From: Thermococcus sp. JdF3
GTDB taxonomy: Archaea; Methanobacteriota_B; Thermococci; Thermococcales; Thermococcaceae
Direction: 5' to 3'
Assembly: GCF_012027495.1 (NCBI RefSeq)
Contig: NZ_SNUK01000001.1
Location: 248,001-312,000, forward strand
DNA length: 64,000 bases
Part shown: positions 50,500 through 59,282 of the stretch, piece after piece
How the letters are laid out: the number at the start of each line of letters is the position of its first letter
Position numbering within the stretch: the first letter of the stretch is position 1
Position numbers and translations under genes: made by a program
The notes under the pieces: generated by a model
Told to the model about the DNA's origin: nothing
The model's input: only the letters and a program-made list of their open reading frames with translations
Databases searched by the model: none

Positions 50500-50862
50500 A
50501 TGAAGGGGTTGGAAGTTCCCTTGTTGTATACGTTCGTGATACTTTTGAACGTTATCTTAATTTGGATTAAAACCACGGAGTTATTCTACTACTTTCATGA
50601 CTGGTTTGATGCTGAAAATCTTGGGGGGCCGGATTATATGGATTCAGAAAACTGGAGGGCGGTTCTCAGGGGAGCGTTACTTCTCGCGGTTCCTGCGATA
50701 CTTGTTATCTGGCTGTTCAATTTCGTAGATGATGTAATCGGCATCGTGGGGGGATTTGGAGTCGTGGTTTTGTATCAGCTTCTTCTCGATGCCATGGTCT
50801 CCGATGAAATAGAAAAATTAAGAAGGGAACGGAAAGATGGTTGGCGCTACGGCTGGTATTAG
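50500..50862 (+). CDS. Small membrane protein, unknown
   Basis: A 120-residue protein with three hydrophobic segments (residues 8-22 YTFVILLNVILIWI, 57-76 LLLAVPAILVIWLFNFV, 80-97 GIVGGFGVVVLYQLLLD) and a charged C-terminus (EIEKLRRERKDGWRYGWY). AT-rich codon use, unlike the neighbours. There is no Shine-Dalgarno site ahead of ATG 50500 and a weak TATA-like TTTTTTAG about 30 bases upstream, so the message may be leaderless. No family recognised. Confidence 0.6.
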   Translation: MKGLEVPLLYTFVILLNVILIWIKTTELFYYFHDWFDAENLGGPDYMDSENWRAVLRGALLLAVPAILVIWLFNFVDDVIGIVGGFGVVVLYQLLLDAMVSDEIEKLRRERKDGWRYGWY

Positions 50863-50917
50863 TCTAGCCTGCCCGGGAATTTCACAGCGTCGTTTGTCGA
50901 GGCCCCCCGTAGGCGCT

Positions 50918-52339
50918 TTATGGCCCTTGGGATGTAGAGGGAGTAAAGGGACGTTGGTGAATGACGTCATCGAGGTCAAAGGCGAGATAGCCTTCCTCCC
51001 TGAGTTCTTCTTTGCTCTCAAGCTCCCTCGCTATGATACCGAACCTGTAGTTTCCCCTCAACGGCAGAAGTTTTGCCTTCCTCTTTAGGGCTTTCAGAAC
51101 CCTCCTCGCGTCCTTCGGGCTTAAGTCCCGCCATTTGACCTCAAAGAGGGCGATGTTCTCCCTATCGTATGCAACCACGTCTATCTCCTCGCCCTTGTGC
51201 CACCAGCGGCCGACGCGCTCCGGTTTAAATCCGGGGTCCAGCTTCTTCACAAATTCCCTCGCTATTCTCTCGTAGGTTCCGCCCACGAAAGCTGGAAACT
51301 CAGATTTAAAGCGCTCAAAGACCCTCTCCGGGTCTTCCTCAAGGGCGGTGTAGTTGTGATAGATAAACCTGAACCAGAAGTTGAAGAACTCGTCGCTTAC
51401 CCTGTAGGCCACTTTCCTCGTCTTCAGCGGGTTCTCGGTGACGGGCACTTCCCTCGTGAGGTACTCGTAGTGGTTGGTCAGCTCGCTGAGGTACTTGCCA
51501 ACCGTCAGTAGCTTCATGCCCGTTTTGTCGCTTATCTCCTTGGGCGTAACGTAGCCGAGGCTGACCGCTTCGAGGATTGAAAAGTAGGCCCTGTAGAACC
51601 TGCCGAACTCAAGTTTGAGGACGTTCAGGCCCTCTTCCCTGAGCGGGGCGAACTCGTCGAAGAAAAGCCTCCAGAGGGTCTCAACCGAGTCCCCGCTGTA
51701 ATAACGTGGGACGTAGAGGAGATACCTCGGCATTCCTCCCAGGGCGGAGTAGAGCCCAACGAAGTCCCTCGGGTTTATATCGACCAGCGAGCGCACGAAT
51801 CCCCAGGCCGTCCAGAAGTCAAAGGGTTTGAGTCTTATCCATTCATCAGCCCTGCCGAAGAGGGGTTCCTTTCTTTCCATGAAGATGCGCTTAATCATGC
51901 CGACGTACGAGCCCACCGCGATGAGCATGAGGTTGGAGCCGTCCTTCTTTTCGTCCCAGAGCCTCTGGAGGGAGGAGAAGAAAGACGGTTTAACGGTCCT
52001 GAAGTTCTGAAACTCGTCGAAGACCACCACGAGCTTTCTCTCGCGCGAGAATTCGAGGAGGAACTCAACCAGCTCCTCAAGGGATTTGAAGTCCAGCCTC
52101 ACGTACGAAGGGAGGTAATCGGAAAGCCTTTCCTTCACCTCACGCGAGTATTCCTCAAGGAGGAGTGCCTCGTCCTTCTCACCCACGAAGAGGTAGAGGC
52201 CGGATTTATCCTTCAGGAACTCCCTGACAAGGGCGGTCTTCCCGACCCTTCGTCTTCCGTAGATGACGAGGAAGCTCGAACCGGGGAAAGAGTACACCTC
52301 GTTGAGCTTTTCAAGCTCGCGCTCCCTGTCGTAGAACAT
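50918..52339 (-). CDS. Archaeal AAA ATPase with DUF234 nuclease-like domain
   Basis: A 473-residue protein of the archaeal ATPase family. Walker A is YGRRRVGKTALV near residue 30 and Walker B LVVVFDEFQNF near 107, with sensor MLIAVGSYVGM. A winged helix follows (VTPKEISDKTGMKLLTVGKYL near 265). The C-terminal DUF234 part has EEIDVVAYDRENIALFEVKWRD, which fits a PD-(D/E)xK nuclease core. These genes are abundant and mobile in Thermococcales. The start at 52339 follows GGTGGGTAAT. A palindrome covers its promoter. It stands between iorA and unrelated genes. Confidence 0.9.
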   Translation of the reverse strand: MFYDRERELEKLNEVYSFPGSSFLVIYGRRRVGKTALVREFLKDKSGLYLFVGEKDEALLLEEYSREVKERLSDYLPSYVRLDFKSLEELVEFLLEFSRERKLVVVFDEFQNFRTVKPSFFSSLQRLWDEKKDGSNLMLIAVGSYVGMIKRIFMERKEPLFGRADEWIRLKPFDFWTAWGFVRSLVDINPRDFVGLYSALGGMPRYLLYVPRYYSGDSVETLWRLFFDEFAPLREEGLNVLKLEFGRFYRAYFSILEAVSLGYVTPKEISDKTGMKLLTVGKYLSELTNHYEYLTREVPVTENPLKTRKVAYRVSDEFFNFWFRFIYHNYTALEEDPERVFERFKSEFPAFVGGTYERIAREFVKKLDPGFKPERVGRWWHKGEEIDVVAYDRENIALFEVKWRDLSPKDARRVLKALKRKAKLLPLRGNYRFGIIARELESKEELREEGYLAFDLDDVIHQRPFTPSTSQGP

Positions 52340-52374
52340 ATTACCCACCGGGTATATTACTGAATTGGTAATAT
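52338..52374 (-). promoter_or_regulatory. Palindromic operator at the AAA ATPase promoter
   Basis: ATATTAC (52354-52360), seven bases, then GTAATAT (52368-52374) form a perfect inverted repeat; a third ATATTAC copy at 52338-52344 covers the start codon. The outer arm overlaps the TATA box (CTTAAATATT, about 52370-52379). The arrangement suggests autoregulation, perhaps by the winged helix within the ATPase. Confidence 0.6.
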
Positions 52375-52408
52375 TTAAGGGTTGCGGGAAAGGAAAAGAA
52401 GGGGTGGA

Positions 52409-54316
52409 CTAAGCCCCCTTCTCCAGCTCGCTCGGGAACTTAATCGCATCGAACGGACACGTCTGGTTGCAGACGCCGCAGCCGGTGCAGAGCAGGTTGT
52501 CAATCCTGACCTTGTTCGTCTCCGGGTCGTAGACTAAGGCAGGACAGCCGGTGAGGAGTATGCACGCCTTGCAGCCGGTGCACTTGTCCTCGATGACGAG
52601 CGGTATCTCTCCTATCTCCCCGCGCCTTATGACCGGAATGACGCACTCCTGCTTTGCTATTATCACCGCTGGCCCCTCGACCCCCATGGCCTCCTTTATG
52701 GCCTCCCTCGTGGCCCTGAGGTCGTAGGGGTCAACGGTCTTGACGTACTTCACTCCCAACGCCTTGACCAGCGCCTCGATGTCAATCTCGTTGAACTTCC
52801 TGCCGGTTTCGCTCCCGCCGGTTCCGGGGTGCGGCTGGTGGCCGGTCATGGCCGTTGTCCTGTTGTCGAGTATCATGACGAGAACGTTCAGGTTCTTGTA
52901 AACCGCATCAACCAGCGGCTGGATTCCGTTGTGGAAGAAGGTCGAGTCGCCTATCGTGGCGATTATCTTCTTGTCCATCACGACGCTCTGGCCGTTGGCA
53001 AGGCTTATGCTCGCGCCCATGACGAACTCGGTCCAGATGGCTTCAAGCGGCGGGAGGAGTGAGAGGGCGTAGCAGCCTATGTCCCCGTGTATCGGAACCG
53101 AGTAGCGGCCGAGCCTCAAATCCCTCAGCGCGTCCAGCGCGGCGCGGTAGCTTCCCCTGTGGGGACAGCCCGGGCACATTCCGGGTGGCCTCTTCGGGAC
53201 AAGGCTTTCGGCGAGCTTTACCTCCTCCGGCTTCTCGTAGGTCTCCCCCTCCTCACCGATGAGCCTCAGGAGTGCGTTCCGGACGAGGCTCGGCGTTAGT
53301 TCGCCCTCAAGCGGTAAATGGCCGGTCCTCTTGCCGTAGATGGGCACGTTCAGCCCGGCCTCGTAGGCGGCAATCTTGACTTCCTCCTCAAGGAAGGGCG
53401 CACCGTCCTCGATAACTATCGCGAAGTCAACTCCCTTGAGGAACTCCACGACGAGCTTCCTCGGGAGAGGGTGGGGCGTTGAGAGCTTGAGAACCTTGAA
53501 GTCGCCGTCGAGCTTGGGCAGAACCTCGCGCACGTAGTTGTACGGCGCCCCCTCGACGATTATTCCAACTCTCCCGTTCCCCTCGACCCGGTTGAATTCC
53601 AACGCGTTGAACTCCTCCTCTATCTTAGCCAGCGTCTCGTTGAGCCACCTGTGCCTCTTCCTGTTGCCCTCCATGCTGGCCCTGACGTAGCGCTCTATGT
53701 CCTTCTTGAACTTCGGCTCGCGCTCAAGCTCAACGAACTCCCCCACCTCGACGTCGGCCGTCGTGTGGTTCACCCTCGTCGTCGTGCGGAATATTACCGG
53801 AACCTTGTAGCGCTCGCTCAGCTCGTAGGCGTAGATTATCAAATCGTGGGCCTCCTGGGGGTCGGCCGGTTCAAGAACCGGGAGGAGTGAGAGCTTGCCG
53901 TAGTAGCGGTCGTCCTGCTCCGTCTGGCTGGTGTGTGGGCCCGGGTCGTCGGCAACGAGGATTACGAGGCCGCCTTCAACGCCCGAATAGGCCAGGCTCA
54001 TGAGGGGATCGGCGGCGACGTTGAGACCGACGCACTTCATTGTGACGAGCGTTCTTAATCCTGTGTAGGCGACTCCGGCGGCTTCCTCCAGGGCAACCTT
54101 CTCGTTGGGCGCCCACTCGGCGAAGACCTCCGGCTTCAGATGGGCTATCGTCTCGATAACCTCGGTTGAGGGCGTTCCGGGGTATCCCGTGGCAAAGACA
54201 ACGCCGCTTTCGAGGGCACCGTAGGCGATGGCCTCGTTACCCATGAGGAGCTTCTTCTCTCGCTTCTTGGCCATGGACTCGACCGTGTCAGAAGGGTAGG
54301 TCTTAACTACCTCCAT
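52409..54316 (-). CDS. iorA: Indolepyruvate ferredoxin oxidoreductase, alpha subunit
   Basis: A 635-residue enzyme subunit that oxidatively decarboxylates arylpyruvates from Trp, Phe and Tyr to acyl-CoA with ferredoxin as acceptor. The N-terminal pyrimidine-binding part has LLMGNEAIAYGALESGVVF and ATGYPGTPSTEVIE; the thiamine diphosphate part has PGMCPGCPHRGSY, GDIGCYALSLLPP and TIGDSTFFHNGIQPLVDAV. Two 4Fe-4S sites end the chain: CTGCKACILLTGCP and CTGCGVCNQTCPFDAI. ATG 54316 follows GGTGGTGAC. The beta subunit gene (iorB), usually adjacent in Thermococcales, is not next to it here. Confidence 0.96.
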   Translation of the reverse strand: MEVVKTYPSDTVESMAKKREKKLLMGNEAIAYGALESGVVFATGYPGTPSTEVIETIAHLKPEVFAEWAPNEKVALEEAAGVAYTGLRTLVTMKCVGLNVAADPLMSLAYSGVEGGLVILVADDPGPHTSQTEQDDRYYGKLSLLPVLEPADPQEAHDLIIYAYELSERYKVPVIFRTTTRVNHTTADVEVGEFVELEREPKFKKDIERYVRASMEGNRKRHRWLNETLAKIEEEFNALEFNRVEGNGRVGIIVEGAPYNYVREVLPKLDGDFKVLKLSTPHPLPRKLVVEFLKGVDFAIVIEDGAPFLEEEVKIAAYEAGLNVPIYGKRTGHLPLEGELTPSLVRNALLRLIGEEGETYEKPEEVKLAESLVPKRPPGMCPGCPHRGSYRAALDALRDLRLGRYSVPIHGDIGCYALSLLPPLEAIWTEFVMGASISLANGQSVVMDKKIIATIGDSTFFHNGIQPLVDAVYKNLNVLVMILDNRTTAMTGHQPHPGTGGSETGRKFNEIDIEALVKALGVKYVKTVDPYDLRATREAIKEAMGVEGPAVIIAKQECVIPVIRRGEIGEIPLVIEDKCTGCKACILLTGCPALVYDPETNKVRIDNLLCTGCGVCNQTCPFDAIKFPSELEKGA

Positions 54317-54503
54317 GTCACCACCGCTCAAACTTGTATCGAAGGGTTAAAACTCTACCTTCAGAAAAACCCCGGAAAAAACTGAAGAATCTTCGAAAAT
54401 CATTATCGTTTTTTCTCGGTTCTTGATAATGGCAGGCCCATTGTGCGTCCGGAAGGAAGTCCCAGTCATGGTTCCGGGTGCGCGCCATTTTATGCCAGCG
54501 TGG

Positions 54504-54761
54504 CTATACCGATCCCTTTCGTCTCCGGTCATCGTAGAAGTACTTGCTGAATACCCTCGCCTGGGCGTCGAGTATTCTCCTGTTCATGAGGCTGCGGACG
54601 GCGACGAGGGCTATTATCAGGCCCCCAAAGAGAAGGCCGAGGTATTTTAATGCAACGTATGCCCAGATGCCGATGATCGCAAATATGCCCGCGACTATCA
54701 TCCCGAAGATGGCAAGCAGTATTTTGTACCCGTACCTCTCCATGAAGAGGTCGAAGTCCAC
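54504..54761 (-). CDS. Small membrane protein, unknown
   Basis: An 85-residue protein with two membrane helices (ILLAIFGMIVAGIFAIIGIW and YLGLLFGGLIIALVAVRSL) and a basic tail (YFYDDRRRKGSV). The frame is open much further upstream but that part is antisense to the plus-strand gene at 54852. GTG 54761 follows GGTGGTCCGG; ATG 54743 is a shorter alternative. The 187 bases between this gene and iorA hold an AT-rich promoter region and no gene that I can support. Confidence 0.6.
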   Translation of the reverse strand: MDFDLFMERYGYKILLAIFGMIVAGIFAIIGIWAYVALKYLGLLFGGLIIALVAVRSLMNRRILDAQARVFSKYFYDDRRRKGSV

Positions 54762-54851
54762 CCGGACCACCGTATGAATTTTATCTAATTCAATGTAAAA
54801 ACCTTTCGGGAGGCTTAAATACTCCCCCCTATAACTAGGTACGTGGTGAAG

Positions 54852-55139
54852 ATGAAGGTTCGTGAACTTTTGGAGATCCTGGACGAGACGATAGCGACGG
54901 TGAGGATAGCCATCGTTTCCAACCAGCAGAGGGCCTTTGAAAGTCCCCACACCAGCTACGAGTTCACTCAGAGGGCGATTGAGCTCCAGGAGGACCTCGA
55001 CGATCTCCTGAAAGCCAGGGATGCCCTGGCAAAGCTCGACCCGGAGGACGATGTGGAGAACCACTACTCCAGGGAGGAGCTTGGGGAGTTTTTAAAGCTC
55101 CTGGAACTTCTCAGAAGCGCTGAACCGCACGCCTTCTAA
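54852..55139 (+). CDS. Small helical protein, unknown
   Basis: A 95-residue soluble helical protein (MKVRELLEILDETIATVRIA, then ELQEDLDDLLKARDALAKLD). TATA box CTTAAATAC at 54814 and GGTGA directly ahead of ATG 54852. It lies 15 bases upstream of the MazG-like gene and is probably co-transcribed. No family recognised. Confidence 0.7.
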   Translation: MKVRELLEILDETIATVRIAIVSNQQRAFESPHTSYEFTQRAIELQEDLDDLLKARDALAKLDPEDDVENHYSREELGEFLKLLELLRSAEPHAF

Positions 55140-55153
55140 GCCGGGGTGATGGT

Positions 55154-55471
55154 ATGGACTTCCGGGAGCTTGAGGAAAGGCTCGTGGCCTTCCGAGATGC
55201 GAGGAACTGGGCTAAGTACCACGCGCCGAAAAACCTGGCCATATCGGCGGCTGTCGAGCTGGGCGAGCTTCTGGAGCACTTTCAGTGGGAGAGCGATGGG
55301 GAGGTCCTCGAAGCGGTGAAAGACCCGGCCAAAAGGGAAGCCATAGCCGACGAAATAGCCGACGTCGTGATTTACCTAACGTTACTAGCCCACGAACTGG
55401 GCATAGACCTCGACGAGGCACTTGAGCGGAAGCTGGAGAAGAACGGGGAGAAGTATCCGGTTAAATCCTGA
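55154..55471 (+). CDS. MazG-like nucleotide pyrophosphohydrolase
   Basis: A 105-residue all-alpha NTP pyrophosphohydrolase. The metal site is AVELGELLEHFQWES near residue 32 (ExxxE-type) with DEIADVVIYLTLLA near 72. AKYHAPKNLAISA is typical of the archaeal dCTP pyrophosphatase-like subgroup. These enzymes remove non-canonical nucleotides. GGGGTGATGGT precedes the ATG. The gene overlaps the convergent HIT gene by 11 bases. Confidence 0.9.
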   Translation: MDFRELEERLVAFRDARNWAKYHAPKNLAISAAVELGELLEHFQWESDGEVLEAVKDPAKREAIADEIADVVIYLTLLAHELGIDLDEALERKLEKNGEKYPVKS

Positions 55472-55910
55472 AGGCTTTCCTCAGCCTCTCGACCTCTTCC
55501 CCGCTCAGCCTGTTCTTTATCCAGCGCTCCTTCATGCTGAGGTTCTCGTCCTCCAGGTTCAGAACCGCCTTCCTGATCCCTCCCCGGGGGTGAGCACAGT
55601 CACCTTCCCGGCGGGGAATCACGTGGAGGTGGAGGTGCTGAACGGTCTGGCCGGCGGCCCTGCCCAGGTTTATTCCGACGTTGAACCCGTCTGGCTTCAG
55701 TACCTGTGCCAGCTTCTCCATCGCCAGCTCCATGCCCCTGATCAGAGCGACCTTTTCTTCCTCGCTCAGCTCCCACCAGCTCTCAACGTGCCTCCTTGGA
55801 ACCACCAGTAGGTGCCCCCTGCTCGCAGGGTAGGAGTCGAGGAGTATTCTAATCAGCTCGTCCTCGTAAAGGATTGTTCCGGGTCTTGCGCTGCAGAACG
55901 GGCACTCCAT
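55461..55910 (-). CDS. HIT-family nucleotide hydrolase
   Basis: A 149-residue HIT-domain protein. The histidine triad is QTVQHLHLHVIPRREGD near residue 95. A Cys pair in MECPFCSARPG at the N-terminus may bind zinc with a His, as in many HIT enzymes. SRGHLLVVPRRHVESW is standard. Members hydrolyse AMP-linked or dinucleoside polyphosphates. The start at 55910 is by homology (MECPFC) with GGTG nearby. Confidence 0.92.
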   Translation of the reverse strand: MECPFCSARPGTILYEDELIRILLDSYPASRGHLLVVPRRHVESWWELSEEEKVALIRGMELAMEKLAQVLKPDGFNVGINLGRAAGQTVQHLHLHVIPRREGDCAHPRGGIRKAVLNLEDENLSMKERWIKNRLSGEEVERLRKAFRI

Positions 55911-55965
55911 CGCCAACACCAAAGGCTTAAAACCGGTTCGGAATAAAAAGCTCCCGGTGAGTGCG

Positions 55966-56187
55966 GTGGACGATACCCTAGAGATTATGAGAAAGAGCTA
56001 CCAGAGGTTCCTGGCCGTTGGGCTCGGTCTCATGCTGATCGCGTTCCTCCTGATGATATGGCAGCCGCTGGGCAGGCAGAACTCGCTGATACTGGCCGTG
56101 ATAGTCTTCCTGGTGGCGTTTTTGCCGCTGGAGTTCGCACGCAGGATAGCGAGAAAGATGGCCCTCGTGGCTCTGAAGGGTGAATAG
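55966..56187 (+). CDS. Small membrane protein
   Basis: A 73-residue protein with two hydrophobic segments (FLAVGLGLMLIAFLLMIW and LILAVIVFLVAFLPLEFA) and a basic tail (RRIARKMALVALKGE). GTG 55966 has CCGGTGA at the usual distance. TATA candidate CTTAAAAC at 55926. It precedes the proteasome operon by 76 bases. No family recognised. Confidence 0.65.
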   Translation: MDDTLEIMRKSYQRFLAVGLGLMLIAFLLMIWQPLGRQNSLILAVIVFLVAFLPLEFARRIARKMALVALKGE

Positions 56188-56263
56188 AAAAGCTTAATTA
56201 GACCGCCCGAGAATTACGGGAAGAGTGTGGAGGAGTGACGATAATCCCTAGAGGTGATGTAAA

Positions 56264-57046
56264 ATGGCGTTTGTACCACCACAGGCAGGTTACGACAGGG
56301 CCATTACGGTTTTCAGCCCTGACGGAAGGCTCTTCCAGGTGAACTACGCCCGGGAGGCAGTGAAGAGGGGAGCCACCGCCGTCGGCGTCAAGTGGAAGAA
56401 CGGCGTCGTCCTCGCGGTGGAGAAGAGGATAACGAGCAAGCTCATCGAGCCGAGCAGCTACGAAAAGATTTTCCAGATCGACGACCACATAGCCGCGGCC
56501 CCGAGCGGTATCATAGCCGACGCCCGCGTTCTGGTGGACAGGGCCAGGCTGGAGGCCCAGGTTTACAGGCTCACCTACGGCGAACCCGTTCCGCTCACCG
56601 TTCTGGTGAAGAAGATATGCGACCTCAAGCAGGCCCACACCCAGTACGGCGGTGTGAGGCCCTTTGGTGCCGCCCTGCTCATGGCTGGAGTGAACGAGGA
56701 GCCAGAGCTCTACGAGACCGACCCGAGCGGGGCTTACTTCGAGTGGAAGGCGGTGGCAATAGGCAGCGGCAGGAACACCGCCATGGCGATCTTCGAGGAG
56801 CACTACACCGACGACATAGACATGGGCGGGGCAGTGAAGCTCGCGATAATGGCCCTTGCGAAGACCCTTGAGGAACCGAGTGCCGATGGTATAGAGGTCG
56901 CATACATAACCACCGACGACAAGCGCTGGAAGAAGCTCTCCAGGGAGGAGGTCGAGAAGTACCTCTCAGAGATACTGGAAGAGGTCAGGGAAGAGGAAGT
57001 CGAGGAGAGGGAAGAGGACTACTCCGAACTTGACCAGAACTACTGA
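56264..57046 (+). CDS. psmA: Proteasome alpha subunit
   Basis: A 260-residue 20S proteasome alpha subunit. It begins with the gate region [28 protein letters not shown], the alpha-type signature, and continues [17 protein letters not shown] and [14 protein letters not shown]. The tail is acidic and ends ELDQNY, within which the last residues can be part of gate contacts. The alpha rings flank the catalytic beta rings encoded elsewhere. AGAGGTGATGTAAA precedes the ATG. First gene of the SBDS/exosome operon, an order conserved in archaea. Confidence 0.97.
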   Translation: MAFVPPQAGYDRAITVFSPDGRLFQVNYAREAVKRGATAVGVKWKNGVVLAVEKRITSKLIEPSSYEKIFQIDDHIAAAPSGIIADARVLVDRARLEAQVYRLTYGEPVPLTVLVKKICDLKQAHTQYGGVRPFGAALLMAGVNEEPELYETDPSGAYFEWKAVAIGSGRNTAMAIFEEHYTDDIDMGGAVKLAIMALAKTLEEPSADGIEVAYITTDDKRWKKLSREEVEKYLSEILEEVREEEVEEREEDYSELDQNY

Positions 57047-57057
57047 GGTGACGGGCG

Positions 57058-57768
57058 ATGCCCATAAGTGTGGATAAAGCCGTCATCGCCCGTCTGAAGA
57101 CGCACGGCGAGACGTTTGAGATACTCGTTGACCCCTACCTAGCGAGGGACTTCAAGGAGGGCAGGGACGTCCCGATAGAGGATGTCCTCGCCACCCCTTA
57201 CGTTTTCAAGGACGCCCACAAGGGCGACAAGGCCAGCGAGCACGAGATGGAGAAGATATTTGGAACCAGCGACCCCTACGAGGTGGCCAAGGTAATCCTC
57301 CGCAAGGGAGACGTCCAGCTCACCGCGGAGCAGAGGCGGCAGATGATAGAGGACAAGAGGCGCTACATAGCGACGGTAATACACAGGCATGCGGTTGACC
57401 CCAGAACGGGTTTTCCCCACCCCGTTGACAGGATTCTCCGGGCGATGGACGAGGCCGGTGTCCACGTTGACCTGTTCAAGGATGCAGAGGCGCAGGTTCC
57501 CGGGGTCATAAAGGCCATAAGGCCGCTCCTCCCGATAAAGATGGAGATGAAGGTCATCGCTGTGAAGGTGCCCGGTGATTACGTCGGAAAGGCCTACGGG
57601 GAGATCAGGAAGTTCGGAAAGATAAAGCGTGAGGAGTGGGGAAACGACGGCTCGTGGATGTTCCTCATAGAGATTCCGGGAGGAATTGAGGAGGAGTTTT
57701 ATGAGAAACTTAACGCCCTCACGAGGGGCGAGGCGGTAACTAAACTGATAGAGAGGAAGGGACTATGA
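57058..57768 (+). CDS. sdo1: Ribosome maturation protein SBDS
   Basis: A 236-residue SBDS protein, known to act in releasing eIF6 from the large subunit. The N-terminal FYSH domain has [24 protein letters not shown], the middle domain [29 protein letters not shown] (in part), and the C-terminal ferredoxin-like domain [13 protein letters not shown]. Length and domain order are standard. It lies 11 bases after psmA and overlaps rrp4 by four bases. Confidence 0.96.
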   Translation: MPISVDKAVIARLKTHGETFEILVDPYLARDFKEGRDVPIEDVLATPYVFKDAHKGDKASEHEMEKIFGTSDPYEVAKVILRKGDVQLTAEQRRQMIEDKRRYIATVIHRHAVDPRTGFPHPVDRILRAMDEAGVHVDLFKDAEAQVPGVIKAIRPLLPIKMEMKVIAVKVPGDYVGKAYGEIRKFGKIKREEWGNDGSWMFLIEIPGGIEEEFYEKLNALTRGEAVTKLIERKGL

Positions 57769-58535
57769 GGCGGATTTTTGTAAAGAGTAGGGAACTTGTG
57801 GTCCCGGGCACTTTACTTGCCCAGGGGCCGTTTAAGAACGGAAGAGGGACCTTCAGGGAAGGCAACAGGATATACTCCACCGTCGTGGGGCTCGTTGAGA
57901 TAAGGGGCGACACTATACGCGTTATCTCGCTCGAGGGGCCGTACATACCCGAGGTCGGCGACAACGTCATAGGGAAGATAGTGGACGTCAGGTTCTCCAA
58001 CTGGACGGTTGACATAGGCGCCCCGTATCAGGCGGGCCTCCGCGTTCAGGACGCCACGGAGGAGCGCATCGACCTCGCAAAGACGGACCTGCGCAGGATA
58101 TTCGACATAGGTGACATAATCTACGCCAGGATAAAGGCGTACAACGAGATAAATCAGATAGACCTCACCACGAAGGGCATGCCCTTCAGGGGCGGTCCCC
58201 TGCGCGGGGGGCAGATAGTGGAGATAACCCCCTCCAAGGTGCCCAGGCTCATAGGTAAGGGCGGTTCGATGATAAACCTCATCAAGAAGCTGACCGGCAC
58301 GAGGATAATCGTCGGCCAGAACGGCTGGGTGTGGGTCAGCGGAAAGAACGAGGAACTCGAAAAGCTGGCCATCGATGCCATCCTCAAGGTGAACAGGGAG
58401 AGCCACACTCAGGGACTGACCGATAGGGTCAAGGAGCTTCTCATGACCCGGCTCCAGGAGCTCAAGGAGCGGGGAGTTATTGAGGAGATACCGCAGATTG
58501 AGGAACCAACCGCTGGAAAGGGTGAGGGAGAATGA
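57765..58535 (+). CDS. rrp4: Exosome RNA-binding subunit Rrp4
   Basis: A 256-residue cap subunit of the archaeal exosome. Domains in order: N-terminal strand region (REDT-free start [17 protein letters not shown]), S1 domain near 65-135 ([21 protein letters not shown]), KH domain near 150-205 ([18 protein letters not shown]) with the GxxG-type loop IGKGGS. Rrp4 recruits RNA to the Rrp41-Rrp42 ring. It overlaps SBDS and Rrp41 genes by four bases each. Confidence 0.97.
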   Translation: MRRIFVKSRELVVPGTLLAQGPFKNGRGTFREGNRIYSTVVGLVEIRGDTIRVISLEGPYIPEVGDNVIGKIVDVRFSNWTVDIGAPYQAGLRVQDATEERIDLAKTDLRRIFDIGDIIYARIKAYNEINQIDLTTKGMPFRGGPLRGGQIVEITPSKVPRLIGKGGSMINLIKKLTGTRIIVGQNGWVWVSGKNEELEKLAIDAILKVNRESHTQGLTDRVKELLMTRLQELKERGVIEEIPQIEEPTAGKGEGE

Positions 58536-59281
58536 TGGGCAAGCCCGAGGATTTAAAGCTCATAGATGAGAACGGAAAGAGAGTCGATGGGAGAAAGAAG
58601 TACGAATTGAGACCCATTAAAATGGAAGTTGGTGTTCTGAAGAACGCTGATGGCTCCGCCTACGTTGAGTGGGGTAAGAACAAGATTCTGGCCGCGGTCT
58701 ACGGGCCGAGGGAGATTCACCCCAAGCACCTTCAGAGGCCGGACAGGGCCATCCTGCGCGTCCGCTACAACATGGCACCCTTCAGCGTCGAGGAGAGGAA
58801 GAAGCCCGGCCCGGACAGGAGAAGCGTTGAGATAAGCAAGGTCATAAGGGGCGCCCTTGAGCCGGCGCTCATACTCGAGATGTTCCCCAGGACCTCCATA
58901 GACCTGTTCATTGAGGTTCTCCAGGCCGATGCGGGAACGCGCGTCGCTGGAATAACCGCAGCCTCACTCGCCCTCGCCGACGCGGGTGTGCCGATGAGGG
59001 ACCTCGTTGCCGCCTGCGCCGCGGGCAAGATAGAGGGCGAGATAGTGCTCGACCTCAACAAGGACGAGGACAACTACGGTGAGGCCGACGTTCCGGTGGC
59101 GATAATGCCGCTCAAGAACGACATCACCCTTCTACAGATGGACGGGTACCTCACGAAGGATGAGTTCGTCGAGGCCGTGAGGCTCGCCATCAAGGGTGCC
59201 AAGGCGGTCTATCAGAAGCAGCGCGAGGCGCTTAAGGTCAAGTATCTCAAAATAGCCGAGGAGGTCGGTGGAGGTGAGTGA
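58532..59281 (+). CDS. rrp41: Exosome catalytic subunit Rrp41
   Basis: A 249-residue RNase PH-fold subunit, catalytic in archaeal exosomes. It opens [21 protein letters not shown], with [18 protein letters not shown] (RNA and phosphate contacts) and [23 protein letters not shown]. The acidic catalytic cluster lies in [20 protein letters not shown]. Degrades RNA 3'-5' with phosphate or adds tails with ADP. Overlaps Rrp4 by four bases. ATG 58532 or 58535 is the start; both follow GGTGAGGGAGA. Confidence 0.97.
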   Translation: MMGKPEDLKLIDENGKRVDGRKKYELRPIKMEVGVLKNADGSAYVEWGKNKILAAVYGPREIHPKHLQRPDRAILRVRYNMAPFSVEERKKPGPDRRSVEISKVIRGALEPALILEMFPRTSIDLFIEVLQADAGTRVAGITAASLALADAGVPMRDLVAACAAGKIEGEIVLDLNKDEDNYGEADVPVAIMPLKNDITLLQMDGYLTKDEFVEAVRLAIKGAKAVYQKQREALKVKYLKIAEEVGGGE

Positions 59282-59282
59282 G

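Noticed and set aside
54762-55064. N-terminal extension of the small membrane protein at 54504
   Set aside because: It is antisense to the gene at 54852-55139 and would erase the promoter of that gene.
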